From NCBI GenBank assembly GCA_013368375.1, contig JAACJP010000006.1, positions 372,001-436,000 on the forward strand: a stretch of DNA of 64,000 nucleotides. Direction: 5' to 3'. The stretch comes from Tricholomella constricta (taxonomy: Eukaryota; Basidiomycota; Agaricomycetes; Agaricales; Lyophyllaceae). Each line of letters starts with the position of its first letter. The first letter of the stretch is position 1. A model generated the notes under the pieces. It was not told the DNA's origin. It searched no databases and was given only the letters and a program-made list of their open reading frames with translations. Positions 18,205-29,175 of the stretch are shown here, in pieces. Made by a program: the position numbers and the translations under genes.

Positions 18205-18573
18205 TCACAGCGGCTCTGGTTTACTTACGTCCGTAGCATACAATTTGATGCCATGTATGTAGTACGGGCCCCGCTCGTTCTTTTTCGGGACCTTTGCGGG
18301 AATTTCATCCATCCATCCATCCATCCTGTACAGTTCCACAACGGATATGCAGATTTCTAGCTCCTTTTCAATGTGCTCCATTGACATACCAGCCAGCTTC
18401 CCTTCCAGGACCTCTCTCAGCTCCATTTCTGACAAAAGGAGTTGATGCCGCCTCTCTCCATACATTTCTTGATGACTTTGCAAGAGATTCCAGACAGTTC
18501 TATGAAGATAGTATGATCGGTCAAGGGAGATAGATGATGTTAGTGAAGTGACGAAAAATAGATCTCTGAACAA
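18205..18573 (-). pseudogene. Relic of an unrecognised repeated gene, copy 1
   Basis: An open frame of 122 codons on the minus strand. The region encoding RMDGWMDEIPAKVPKKNE then RGPYYIHGIKLYATD ends at GCTACGGAC followed by GTAAGT, a good splice donor. So the open residues VSKPEPL after it are probably intron. A second copy of this region lies in opposite orientation at about 22985-23095 with the same peptide (AAVPKKNKRGPYYIHGI) but a stop in place of a lysine codon. I do not recognise the family. The repetition and decay suggest an exon captured in, or belonging to, a mobile element. Confidence 0.4.
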
Positions 18574-18754
18574 TGACAGACACGAAGAAAAAGTGAGACC
18601 CCTCTCACAAGTGGTTTATATGTGCTGCTCATTCATCATCATTTTCCGACGAGGTGTTGATACCTCTCGGAGTTCAAGTGTGGCGTAGTCGAAATTCTAT
18701 TGTATACTTATACTTTTCTATAAAATTATATATATGGTCCGCGCGATGTGCAAA

Positions 18755-18940
18755 GTGGTCGAACGGTCACTGAGGATGTTTGTCGATAAGGCAGGGGATG
18801 CAATAAGCCTACGAAAGGGCCGATATATTTGACGCCAGGAGCGTCAGATTTTGCGAGGACGGCGCGAGTAGCGTCCAATTCCGATGATACTCCTAATTTC
18901 TAGCATCGTCGTTTCGGCCACCTTGGTATCGACAGTGTCC
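18755..18940 (-). pseudogene. Inverted fragments of a Copia GAG-pre-integrase domain
   Basis: The minus strand at about 18758-18880 reads LDATRAVLAKSDAPGVKYIGPF. This matches the segment of Copia-2 pol that follows WHRRFGHLG (LDATRAVLTKSYATGVTYEGPF). Immediately next to it, the plus strand at 18904-18936 encodes HRRFGHLGIDS, the preceding half of the same motif in opposite orientation. It is a tiny rearranged Copia relic and not a gene. Confidence 0.7.
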
Positions 18941-19213
18941 TGTTGTTCTCATGACTACCGCATTATTGAAATGTCGTTGTTTGTGGTGTCGGCTGGGAAA
19001 GAAGGCAGAGATGGAGGGGAGGGTAGTGGTTGAGGGCAGGGTGGAAGGGTTGAAGAGGATGCGATGGCATTGAAGGTCGCCCAGGAAGATGCTGCCCATG
19101 TTCGCCATCGAGACCGGCCGGTTGTCTACTTGTATGCAAGCTTCCAACTCCACCGCTTATGCAGAGCACACACGCATATATAGATAGCACAAGAAATAGT
19201 ACAAATAAACAAC

Positions 19214-22200
19214 TCAGACACGAGCGGACCCCATCTCGACCGGCAGCTGGCTGTACCCATCACCCCGCCTTGCACTCACCATCCCCCTCACACTGTCCAG
19301 CACTGTCCCCGCACTGTCCATGAACATACCCGTCCAGCCAACCCCGGTGCCTATTACTTCCTCCCCCGGCATGATGCTACTCTGAGGGCGCATCCACCAC
19401 TTGAGCGTCAGCGAGCTCGTCACGACGCTCACACTCGAGAATGCCATTGCTGCCCCCGCCAACATCGGGTGCATATACAGCCCGAACGGCAAAAAGAAGC
19501 CCATGGCGAGCGGGATACCAAGCACGTTGTAGATGCACGCCCAGACGAGGTTGCGCTTGATCACGGAGAAGATCTTGCGTGAGAGGTGCAGGGCCGCGAC
19601 GACGTCGAGCAGGTCGGAACGCATTAGTACAATGTCGGCGGCTTCAATTGCCACGGAGGTGCCGGAGGACAGGGCGATGCCGACGGTAGCTGCGACGAGG
19701 GCCGGAGAGTCATTGATTCCGTCTCCGACCTGACAGCAACCGTCAGCCTTGGACGAACTGACATGTGTAGAACGAGGAGACAAACCATTGCAACGCCACT
19801 GCCGTGCTTCTCGATCAGCTCTGTAATCATCGATGCCTTACCGCCGGGGCTCATACCAGCCCACACACACTCCGGCCGAATTCCCACCTGCTTCGCGATG
19901 GCAATTGCAGTCGCCTTGCCGTCCCCGCTCATCATGTTCACCTCGATGCCCATCGCATGCAGAGCCTTGATCGCATGCCTGCTGGACGGTTTCGGTGCAT
20001 CCGACAGCGAGACGCCCAATATGGGCAGCGGGAGCGCAGAATTTGGTTTCGGAAGGATAGACACGAAGATGATCGTCCGGCCGAGCTTCGTCTCCTGCTC
20101 CTCGTACTTTGAAAGGGAGTTTGGAATGTAGGCGTCGTCGGACTGCGTCACGAACCGCGCATTGCCCACGAGCATCGTGTACTTCCGGGCGCCGCACGAA
20201 ACTATCGACTTGACACCTGCACCCGTAACGCTCTCGAATGTTTCCACCGTCGTCGCTGGACTATTTGTGCCGAGGAGGTCCTTGCCGTACACCGCGATAG
20301 CTTTGGCGAGAGGATGCTCCGACTTGGCTTCTATTTCACTGACCATCGCCAGCACCTCTTTACGTCCCGTCGTACCGTCCGCACAAAAGCTGTCAAGCCC
20401 AGCATCACCCGCGTACAGCTCTTCATTGCTCGACGCAAGATGGCTATTCCCAGGACTAGGCACCCAATGCATCCCCACAACACTAAGTTTCCCTACGGTC
20501 ACCGTTCCTGTCTTGTCCAGCACTACTCTCTTGATCGACTTGCTCGCCTCTAACGCACGCCCGCCCTTGATCAAAATCCCGTTCTTCGCACCTATGCCCG
20601 TCCCGACCATGATCGCCGTGGGCGTCGCCAGGCCCAGCGCACACGGGCACGCCACGACGACGACGCTAATACACATCTGTAGACACACCGCGAGCTTGCT
20701 CGCTCCGTGCTTATGGAACATATTCGGCAGGTTTTCGTCGCTCACGACGCTCGTCACGATGACCCACCCGATGAATGTGATCGCCGCAAGAGACACCACT
20801 CCAGGCACGAAGTACCCCGCGACGCGATCCGCGAACGCCTGGATCGGCGCCTTCGATGTCTGGGCCTCCTCGACGAGCCGCACAATCTGCGACAGCGCAG
20901 TGTCCTTTCCTGCGCGTGTCACCACCATGTCGAAGGTGCCGAGGCCATTGACGGTCCCGCCGATCACCGTGTCACCGATCTGTTTCAGCACAGGCACGGC
21001 TTCGCCGGTGATGGCACTCTCGTCAACGCTGGAGGTCCCTTTGGTGACCGTGCCATCAGCGGGCACTTTATCACCGGGCACGAGTTTAACAATGTCACCC
21101 ACTTCAACGAGTTCCGTGGCGATCTTTTTCTCCTGTGTGCAGGCTGGGGCGTCGGTATAGATTGTGGCCATCGAGGGAGCGAGGGACATGAGGTCCGTGA
21201 GGGCGGCGCTAGTCTTGCCTTTGGCTTTGTTCTCGAGGTAACGACCGAGCGAGACAAACATTATTAACATAGTGCTCGTTTCGAAGAAAAGGAAGGGACG
21301 GAAGTTGGCAGTGGTGTTGAACATGGCGGAGATCATGATGCAAAATGAGTAAAAGTAGGCCGCTGATGTGCCAAGCATGACAAGGACGTCCATGGTTGCG
21401 GTGCCATGTCTCAGCGACTTGTAAGCACTGCGATAGAACTTGGAGCCGACCCAGAATTGTGTAGGTGTGGTGATCAGTAATTCAAGGACGTCGCCAACAT
21501 AAACAGCGTTGAAAAGGCGGTAAGCTATTGTTTCTCTGAGGTAAGGGATCCTTGGTCCGATCATGGCTATGAAGAAGACAGGCACAGCGAAGGAGAGACT
21601 CCAGAGGAAACGTCTCCGCCACTCCAGCACCTCCTTGGTGCGTGTGAGGGACTGGAGTTGGGTGGCGTCCTGTTGATCAGAGAGCATGGCATCGAAACCC
21701 ATGTCCTCTATTCGCTCGACCATCTCTCGGGGCCCGATGAGAGCGCGGTCAAAGTCAATCGTACATGTTTCGGTAGCGAGCGAGAGGGCTACGGAAGTGA
21801 TGCCTGGGACTGAGGACAGCCCAGACTCGATGGTGGCGATGCATGATGAACATGTCATGCCGTATACCCGAAGAGTGACAGTGTCGGCGCGGACGGGTGG
21901 GATGAAGGTTGCATCGAAGCCAACGTCAGATATTTCCTGTGTGGGGACAGGAATGTTATCCTTGATGAATTGAAATGAGTGGATTGCGTACGCTGACTAG
22001 CTTGTCCACCGTCCAGTAAGCTGGGTCGTATTCGATGATACCACGTTCTGCAAGGAGTGCGACTTTGATGGAGTGGATACCCTTCTGTTCTCGCAACATG
22101 CCCTCGATGGCCTGCAGTAACGTTCACGAAAGGTTAATATACCTGGGATTGGGGCACACATACCTCTACACAAGATCCACAGGTCATGCCTTCTATCCGC

Positions 22201-22349
22201 AGCTCACATTTCTCCGCCAGAGGCTCGTCGAGGGCTCCCTCTTTGGAAAGTAGGGAGTCCATGAGTAGGGGTTGGGTGGATGGTTCAGGGTGAGAGAAAG
22301 AGGCAGAGAGCGGGGAACCAGCCCATAAATTGCTGAGAAACCGAGACAT
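19214..22349 (-). CDS. CCC2: Copper-transporting P-type ATPase (CCC2/ATP7-like)
   Basis: A P1B-type ATPase that moves Cu(I) into the secretory pathway (Golgi in yeast, where it loads Fet3-type oxidases). Four exons: 22349-22164, 22111-21998, 21936-19786 and 19729-19214. All three introns (52, 61 and 56 nt) are GT-AG and phase 0, giving about 988 residues, the normal length (yeast Ccc2 is about 1,000). Two N-terminal heavy-metal domains carry the copper motif MTCGSC (spliced exon 1) and MTCSSC (21858). Core motifs: the CPC ion site in [16 protein letters not shown], the phosphorylation site [18 protein letters not shown], and after the last intron [10 protein letters not shown]. Eight membrane segments fit the pattern, with two in the final exon. 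The start at 22349 gives MSRFLSNLW; no better upstream ATG is needed. It looks intact although surrounded by relics. Confidence 0.93.
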
Positions 22350-23894
22350 GACGATGGGAAACAGGGAAAGACCGCGTGTGAGCAGATGAATGTCAAGATG
22401 GGAAAAGGATAGAATTAGTAAGGAAAGTTTAAAGGATCAGCCAGTGTAGTAAGGCCGATATCAGATAGGGTTTGATAAGAGAATGAGCGCCTGCGCGAGG
22501 AAATGGCGAGGATTACTCGTCAGCGCGGAGAGCAAGTGTAGAGCAGCGAGCAGCTGTGACGAGGACAATGGTCACTTGAGCAGCAAGATTATCATGACTA
22601 AGCACACACCTGAGTCCGTTCTGTTTGACTCGTCGGCCTGATCCAAGAGATCGTTGTCGCCCATATACTGCCAATCCACCATCGACCATTGGAACTCTTT
22701 ACGGCAAACCTCCGGGGGCCGGGGCCCGCGATTAGCCTGGATATTTTTTACATGGTCATCCTTGAGAAAGCATTGGTGATGGAACTTGCATTCTCACAAC
22801 CACTGGGAGCTCCTGTGGACCCTTTTTACGCTTCGGGCCACTTAGTCTCATCATTGGATAGGTAACACCAGGTAGAATGCAATAAAGAGGACGTGCTGCT
22901 TCACAGTATGTATATTTGGTGGATCCGGAGTTAATTATCACAAGGCCCAGTGCATGCCAGGGACATGTTCTGTATGGATGTCGAGCCCTAGACGTGGAAT
23001 GGATGGATGGATGGATGTATTACCCGCAGCGGTCCCGAAAAAGAACAAGCGGGGCCCGTACTACATACACGGCATCTAATGTATGCTACGGACACAGGAA
23101 AACCATTGCCGGTGCGATATACGGAATCTCACGGATTAGTTTCCCCATGTGCCATTCAAAGAAACGGAGACTAGATACAATAACTGAAACTGCACAACTC
23201 GAGATATCATGTGTAAAAAACCCCAACCATGTTTATTTGGGTCTGTGCGAAGGTTCAAACAGAATAATTCGATTTTATGTTAATTTAGGATGAGGAGGAC
23301 TTCATTATGAGTCCGTACTTTGGTTGTTGTGTTGGGGAAAAATCACAGGACTTCGGATTGTGAGCTTAGCAGTTGAAGTATGTTAGTCCCATTGCAATGA
23401 ACGGGTCGAACATGCAATTACAGAGCCCAAACTTCCTTTCGATGAAGGTCGGCTTGAGCTTGTGTCACATGTACATTTCCGCGTCAATATATTAACATAC
23501 ATTATAATCGCGCCATGCTTTTGAACAAATATAAAATCCAGTGAGAGACATGTGGCTCTGGGGGTGCTGTGCGCGGAAGATGCCTGTGTTGAAACCTGAG
23601 TTATCGAGCTGTAATAATAAGAAGCTACCCGCAGAGGCAGCGTGGACGCGACTTTGGACCACTTCGGTCCGATTCACGTGGTTCGAAGCACGTGATCGAT
23701 GACTAAGGTGGCCTCTGCGCATGTCTCAAAAACTCGGGAGACTGGCGAGCTCGAAGGCTCGGGGCAGCAGGTCCACCAGGGGTCAGAGCATCAATACTAT
23801 TATGGACTGGCATGCACTGGGTCACACTCTATATAGAATTCCAAAGATTTGCAGGATTATTGAGACATGCAGTCATATTATTGTTATTGTGGGT
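22350..23894. other. Upstream region of the ATPase gene, no gene supported
   Basis: No coding region with recognisable content. Contents: the presumed ATPase promoter (22350-22700), a relic repeat at about 22985-23095 (separate entry), and otherwise unremarkable AT-balanced sequence. Short frames here have no family features. Confidence 0.5.
22985..23095 (+). repeat. Relic repeat, copy 2, inverted relative to 18.2 kb
   Basis: The plus strand here (ggatggatggatgtattacc... to ...tatgctacggacac) matches the minus strand at about 18220-18335 over roughly 110 bp. It encodes the same peptide core PKKNKRGPYYIHGI followed by TAA. The two copies face each other across the copper ATPase gene. Confidence 0.75.
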
Positions 23895-24058
23895 GTGGGC
23901 TATGCCTTCTGCATGCTTTTAGCAATGCAGAGACTTCCCGTATAGTTTGTTATGGGCTACGCCTTCTGCATGCCTTTCGCAGAGCAGAGACTTCCCGTGG
24001 TATGAGTTTAGGGTGGGCTACGCCTTGTGCATGCTTTTCGCCATGCAGAGACTTCCCG
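23895..24058 (+). repeat. Minisatellite, three imperfect units of about 58-62 bp
   Basis: Units at about 23895-23940, 23951-23997 and 24013-24058. Each unit begins (g/a)tgggcta(t/c)gcctt and ends (a)gcagagacttcccg, with a central gcatgc. Gaps of 10-15 bp between them have drifted. An inverted single unit with the same adjacent AT-rich (attgttattg) motif lies at 5815-5862, so the repeat is dispersed as well as tandem. Confidence 0.8.
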
Positions 24059-24773
24059 AGATGATGTGGTATAATTCTATGTCAGGGAGTGCTGATGTCT
24101 CGCCATGCCGCATACATTGCTGTCCACGGAGGCGCTGGCATGCACAGTCATGCACGAGAGAAGGAGGTCAAACAAGCCTTGAGGGGCCGTCTCATGTGGG
24201 CGACGGAGGCGGAATGGAAAGTGGGCCTTCCAACGGTCGAAACATGTCTTCGGCCATCCCATGCTAAGAAAGCAGTCACCCATCGTGGAAAATATAAGCA
24301 TGTGGTGCTGGATTATGCGCGGGTCCCGGGAGGCCTCGAACGAGAATCATGGAGAAGATATTGATGGTTGGGTGAGTAAAGCTACTTAGGCAAAAGCAAT
24401 ACCTATTCACCATGTCGTCTCGTGTCAGAGTCGCCTGAAGCAATAAACTCGGCTGATATATCCCAGATCCAGTCATTTGGTCTGATCTTTAAGATCGAGC
24501 TTCTAAGGCACTATCAAGGTCCCGACGACGTGATCCCGAAATGTTCGTTTTTCGTGTGTACTCTCTGTCCTTCTCTGTCCTCCCCGGAATCTCGAAGCCT
24601 TGATGTGAGCCTGACAGGTCAAACAACTAGCCATGGAATGATTCAATCCGAGAAAGGCAAGGCCCCATACACACGACTGCTCAACTTCGCTCTGTACTAG
24701 TACAGAAGTACAAAAGGCGTCCTAGAATCGGGGAGGTCGACCATTGTCAGCACGGTCATCCTGGATCCGGTCC
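24059..24773. other. Gene-free spacer
   Basis: No coding, RNA or repeat feature I can support between the minisatellite and the 3' end of the PRP40-like gene. Confidence 0.5.
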
Positions 24774-26123
24774 TCATACACGTCCCGTTTTCTCCCGTGC
24801 ATCCTCCTTATACACAGAAGCACTCCTCTCTCGTTCAACTTTTCTATCGTCCTTATCCTTCCTTCTATCGTCATCCCGATGATACGAATGCTTCGACGAC
24901 TTGTACCCATCCCGGTCTTTGTCGTCCTTGTCCCGGTCACCCCGTCCATAGTCCCTGGATGAGCGACGTTCATCATAACGATGATGCCTCGAGCTTCGAG
25001 CATCTCGATCGTATTCTTTGACACAGTTAAAATCCTTTGCACGGTCGCGGTCTCTCTCGCGTTCACGATGGTGGGGCTCGCGATCGCGCTCTCGGTCGCG
25101 CTCCTGGTCGCGATCTTTGTCCCGTTCCTTTTCGCGCTCCCGGTCACGGTCGCCTCGGTCGCGATCACGGTCGCCGTCGCGGTGGTCACGCGCAGGTTCC
25201 TTGCGCTTCCTGCTAGTCGTTGGATGCCCCATCTTCGGAAGCCACCTCTTGCATACGCTCCTGTGGCATTGTCAGAAAAAAAAGAAAAAGAAAAGACTTC
25301 AATCTCTGCATTTCATACCTTTTGTCTCTTGACATACTTTGCAAAGGCGGCACGCCGGCCTTCGTCGTCCTCGACTGCTTGATACTCCGGGAGGTGCTGT
25401 ATCAGGGGCACAATCTGACAGACGATGAGCACGATAAATCTTTGGATGAGGAGATGTGCTCACTTCTTCATATGGCAAAGCGATGTCCAAAGGTTCGGAC
25501 AACTTCTTCATCGCATATCGGAGGTCGTCTTGCAGATGTCGTTGTTTCCTCTCCGCCCTCCGTTTCTCCTCGGCCTGTTTCTTCACCGCCGCATCATGGA
25601 GCTGCCGCAAGTTGTTTAGTGATCAACTTTTAACCAAGTTCGAACCCGCTTACCGTAGTGTAGATCTCAATCAAATCCTTCTTCGTAAGCGCATTGACGC
25701 CCTCATCTGCGTGCTCCTTGACGACGTTCCTGAACTCCTCCGTCGTCTCAGGACTCACCGCAAAGCCCACATCTTTCTCCTTGTCCTCCACTTTCACTTC
25801 GCTCTCTTTCGCATTGTAGCGCTCGATGGCAGCCTCGACAAGAGCGATCTTGCGGTCGAGCTCCTGGTCAAGGATATCCACTACATCTCAGAAAAGTTCA
25901 AGAGGATTAGAGCCAGGATTTCCGAGCATGGAGAGGTAGCGTTGGTCCTCCGCGAAGGAAGGATAGACCTCCTTCCATTTGGAGCGTGCTTTGATGTTGC
26001 GAGAGTCGACGAGGCCTTGCAGTAGTTCCTGTATTGGAGAGCCCATGAGTGAGGATTTCCCTGGCATCGCGTTAAAATTCAAGCTGACCTTGAACGCCTC
26101 ACGCGCCTTGCGCTCCTTCCGCA
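24774..26123 (-). pseudogene. PRP40-like FF-domain splicing factor, 5'-truncated with nonsense codon
   Basis: It matches the C-terminal half of Prp40/PRPF40, the U1 snRNP protein that bridges the 5' splice site to the branch-point factor. Reading down the minus strand: exon 26123-26089 (LRKERKAREAFK), intron 26088-26029, exon with ELLQGLVDSRNIKARSKW and YLSMLGNPGSNPLELF. After an intron at 25653-25602 come LHDAAVKKQAEEKRR and SEPLDIALPYEE, then further short introns. The end is an Arg/Asp/Glu-rich tail (RDRDRGDRDREREK) typical of SR-related spliceosomal proteins, with the stop at 24774. The conserved tryptophan of LFWDVVD is TGA at 25888-25890. The N-terminal WW domains are absent: upstream of 26123 lies LTR-like sequence. 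I take it as a truncated pseudogene; an unusual chimeric gene cannot be excluded. Confidence 0.75.
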
Positions 26124-26400
26124 GACAGAGGAATAGTAAACCTCAGTCCGGTAGAATTGACTGGTATTGTCGTACCTAGAATAGACAGAGGAATAGTAAA
26201 CTATGGTACGTCAATAAGAGATAAATGTATGGTAGATAAAGTAGACTTACCCTCAGTCCGGTAGAATTGACTGAGGGCATTAGTTCGTGTATGCATATAT
26301 ATATGTACAGAGTCCATTGTCTTCTAGAGATGAAAGAGATATAAAGAGTCCTTTGAGAATCCTTTGATCGCGCGCTTGCGCGATCGGCCTAAGTCGTGTT
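26123..26400 (-). mobile_element. LTR-like block (solo LTR or LTR fragment)
   Basis: In minus-strand sense: a TATA-like CTTTATATCTC near 26335, then A (26270-26251), a 50-nt GTAAGT...CATAG block (26250-26201), B (26200-26183), ATTCTAG plus a 15-nt GT...AG spacer (26182-26161), then A (26160-26141) fused directly to B (26140-26123). This is the same layout as the ends of the Copia-1 and Copia-2 LTRs, with unrelated sequence. The right edge is approximate and no TG...CA ends or target duplication are evident. The LTR identification therefore rests on architecture only. It joins PRP40-like coding sequence at 26122/26123. Confidence 0.5.
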
Positions 26401-26462
26401 ACGGTGTAAGAACCGAATCGCAACAGGGAAACATTGAGGAGGGAGCTTGGATGTGCTTGCGC

Positions 26463-28558
26463 TCAGTCGAGGGTGTAGGTGATGCCGCAGAACTCGGCGG
26501 AGGGATACTTGACAAGGATCTGCTTGATGACCCACCAGAGGGGCGTACCGTAGGTGACGTGATTATGCATGCCTCGAGGCATTCCTGAGTGCAGGATGGC
26601 GAGCCCGTGGCCGTTGCCCGTGAAGATGAGAGAGCCTGAATCGCCGTGGTCCGAAAAGTCGCCAGAAGTCTTGCTATAGTTATAGACGACCACTTCCCTG
26701 GACTCGAGTCCGAGGTCGGTGCAGGTATAGGCATCCATGCCGGAATAGCGGCCCAATGTAAGCTTGGTCGTGTTACCGTACTTGGCGACGATATAGAGGG
26801 GCTCGCCATTCTTGTCCTCCGTGTCGGGATTGATGACAAGCTGGCGAGGCAGAGCGCTACGAATTGGGAGCTGAAGGTCGGCTTGCGAACGGCATCGATG
26901 GGCCAAAAGCGATCCTCGAGCTCACCGACGCTGTATTGGTTTCCTGAAGAGTTGAATGTTAGTAAGCGAGATTGGAATGAAAGGCGGGGGGGAATGGAAC
27001 GGAACGCACCCAGGTCGACGCTGTTACGCTCAAACTTCTCGAGCTTCGCCCCATCGACGGCGAATGTGGCGATGTCGCGAGTGTAGTGGCGGTCGTCAAC
27101 CCTGACGGAGATCTCGGGAGCCCAGTCGACAACACCGAACCTGCGGCCGTTGGAATCCTGCCACTCGGCGTTGACTTCGGCGAAGAACATCTGTAGAGTG
27201 GCGTTGTCTTCGTTCTTTTCGTCCAAGGCGTTCTGCTTGCGTCGCAGGGCCTTGCTGTTCTCCCCGCCGGACTTCGACTCCAACTCCGCCAATTCTCCGG
27301 CAAGTCTAACGGCATCGCGAAGCCCTGTGTTGACGGCGTCTTCGATCTCGGTGATGGCACGAGCGAGACGGCCATCACCACAGACAAGGATGTGCTGAGG
27401 ATTGGCCCCGTCGAACTCGTAATCGGTGGTCGTGTCGACGGAGGCGACGTGTTTGTTGGTGAGGGCGAGGATCCTGTTGCTGGGGTCGCCATTGCTGGTC
27501 TTCATCTCCCGGAACAGGAGCGTGAGGGTGCCCTATCGTCGGACTGCCTGGCGATGGGGATGCCTAGGCCAGTGTTGAAGGGGTGATTGAGGCCGAACCT
27601 GGGACTGGTGTTGCCCTCGACGCTCATCAGAGGCGGGCCGGCCAGCCTCTGCACCGACCCTTCGTACCACTGGATGACGACATCGGTGATCTGGGCGTCA
27701 GCGAGGATGTTAAGGATGTCGGGCGTGGCGTCGCGAACGGCCCCGGCGTTGGTGGTGTTGGGATGAACGGCGATCCACACAACGACTGGGCTAAAGGTTT
27801 CCTCCTTGCCGTCCTCGGCGATCGAGAAGCGAACTGTCTTAAGTGCGGAGTACTTGAGGCCGTGGGCCTTCATTGATGCCAAGATCTGAGGAGCGACGGT
27901 ATCCCACACGGCGTTGAGCAGCGTACCGAAGACACCGTGGGCAGTCTTGGTGGGGATTTTGAAGAAGCGGGTTCCAGGCGCGGGGATGGGGAAGGGGTTG
28001 GTCTCGAGATCGGAACGCCACAGGAGTTTGGGAGGGTCGCCGGAGACGCCGTGATAGTAGAAGTTCATCTCGTACTTGGAGATCAGGTCGGGGGCGACGA
28101 CGGTGAGGGCGTCTGAGTCATTATTGAGCTGAGAGAAAAGGGTCTCGGTGGTGGGAGAGGTAGGAGAGCTCATAGCGTCTTGTAAGGAAGCCTGGGCTGA
28201 GTACCTGCGATTGAGACAGTCGATCATGAAGCAGGTCACATCTGAGAACGCAAAAAGATGTGAGTATGTGGGAACTGAAACGCGCAAGAAAGAAGATGGA
28301 GAGACTTACTGCCAAGGCGCAGGGGGTCAGCCCTCACTTTTTCGACCAGTGCTTTGACACCCGGAGCAGAGTCTACAAGGTGGACGGACAATCATGAGTG
28401 AGAGATGGGCGTGTGTAATGACGAAGCAGCTCACTTTCGCCCAGGAACCCGAGGGTAATGAGCTCTTCGCTGCTCATGTCGACGATCTCTGCGGGAAACG
28501 CTCAGCACTGATACGAAGAGGAACGACGGGCGCCACTCACTCTTGTTAGGATCCATGG
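26463..28558 (-). pseudogene. Chymotrypsin-fold serine-protease-like protein, frameshifted
   Basis: A multi-exon gene starting MDPNK (28558) with short introns, then EIVDMSSEELITLGFLGE, VKALVEKVRADPLRLG and the main exon from about 28287. It has a protease-like arrangement: LALTNKHVASVDTTTDYEF around the presumed histidine (about 27450), and SDHGDSGSLIF with the GDSGS nucleophile motif (about 26635), ending ...FCGITYTLD. Proteins of this build without a signal peptide are common in mushroom fungi and uncharacterised. Two breaks: near 27535 (SDDR to GTLTLLFREMK, best explained by one missing G in a G run) and near 26890 (between AVRKPT and LQLPIRSALPRQLV). An intron GTGCGT...TTCAG lies at about 27009-26945. 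It is either a decaying gene or has two indel errors; activity is not claimed. Confidence 0.65.
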
Positions 28559-29175
28559 CGGCAATACAAGATGTGGTAGTCAGAAAGCGCAAGTAAGTAA
28601 CTCGTCGATGTGTCGATTGAGAATGACAATGAGATTAGCAAGAATAAGACTTAGATAGCACAAGTAAACGACATAAATACATATATACATGGGTTTTTAT
28701 AGTGATCTGTATAGGAGAAATGAAAAAGGAGAAATAATAAGTCTAACATGTGAAGTAGGAGAGATAAGTCTAGGTTTTTAGAGGAATGCGATAAATGACG
28801 AGAAATAGGGAAAATGCTGCCCCTTCTTTTAGGATCGACGTTGCGTAGTCCTTTGATTTAGGTGGGTGTGAGATGCGTCCTGATTTATTGCTGTTTTCAG
28901 CAACGGCGGCACAAGCCCTGTGGCGAAAGGCGGACTTGTTGGGTCGGATTTCGGCACACAAGAGGTGAATAAGGGAAGAGGACACTAGATGACTGGGTTA
29001 AAACCAATAGATTCAAGTATCGCTACTGTACGTCTACTACTAGAGGCTACTTATATAGGCAGTCATTAATGATACGTAAGCTGTTTCAAACTATGGCGAG
29101 ACAAGAGGTAACAAGGGTTATAGGAACGAAGGGCAGTGTTCAAGTAGGGCAGCCGACTAAGAAGGAGGGATTGGA
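28559..29175. other. Gene-free AT-rich spacer
   Basis: No supported gene. AT-rich with small internal repeats (ggagaaat, taagtctag). It may contain remnants of the 5' LTR or leader of the gag A element, but no match to the Gypsy-2 LTR is visible. Confidence 0.45.

Noticed and set aside
18721..18735. tatatatat run as promoter or microsatellite
   Set aside because: Very short, in relic sequence, no gene properly placed to use it.
20162..21160. 332-codon plus-strand frame over the ATPase gene
   Set aside because: Antisense shadow of a well-supported P-type ATPase exon; no family features.
23492..23722. Short frame MRRGHLSHRSRAS on the minus strand
   Set aside because: No recognisable domain, no splice support, typical length for chance frames.
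24981..25382. Plus-strand frames with SRSRSRS or hydrophobic composition opposite the PRP40-like tail
   Set aside because: Antisense of the RDRE-rich tail; the low-complexity DNA is open on several frames.
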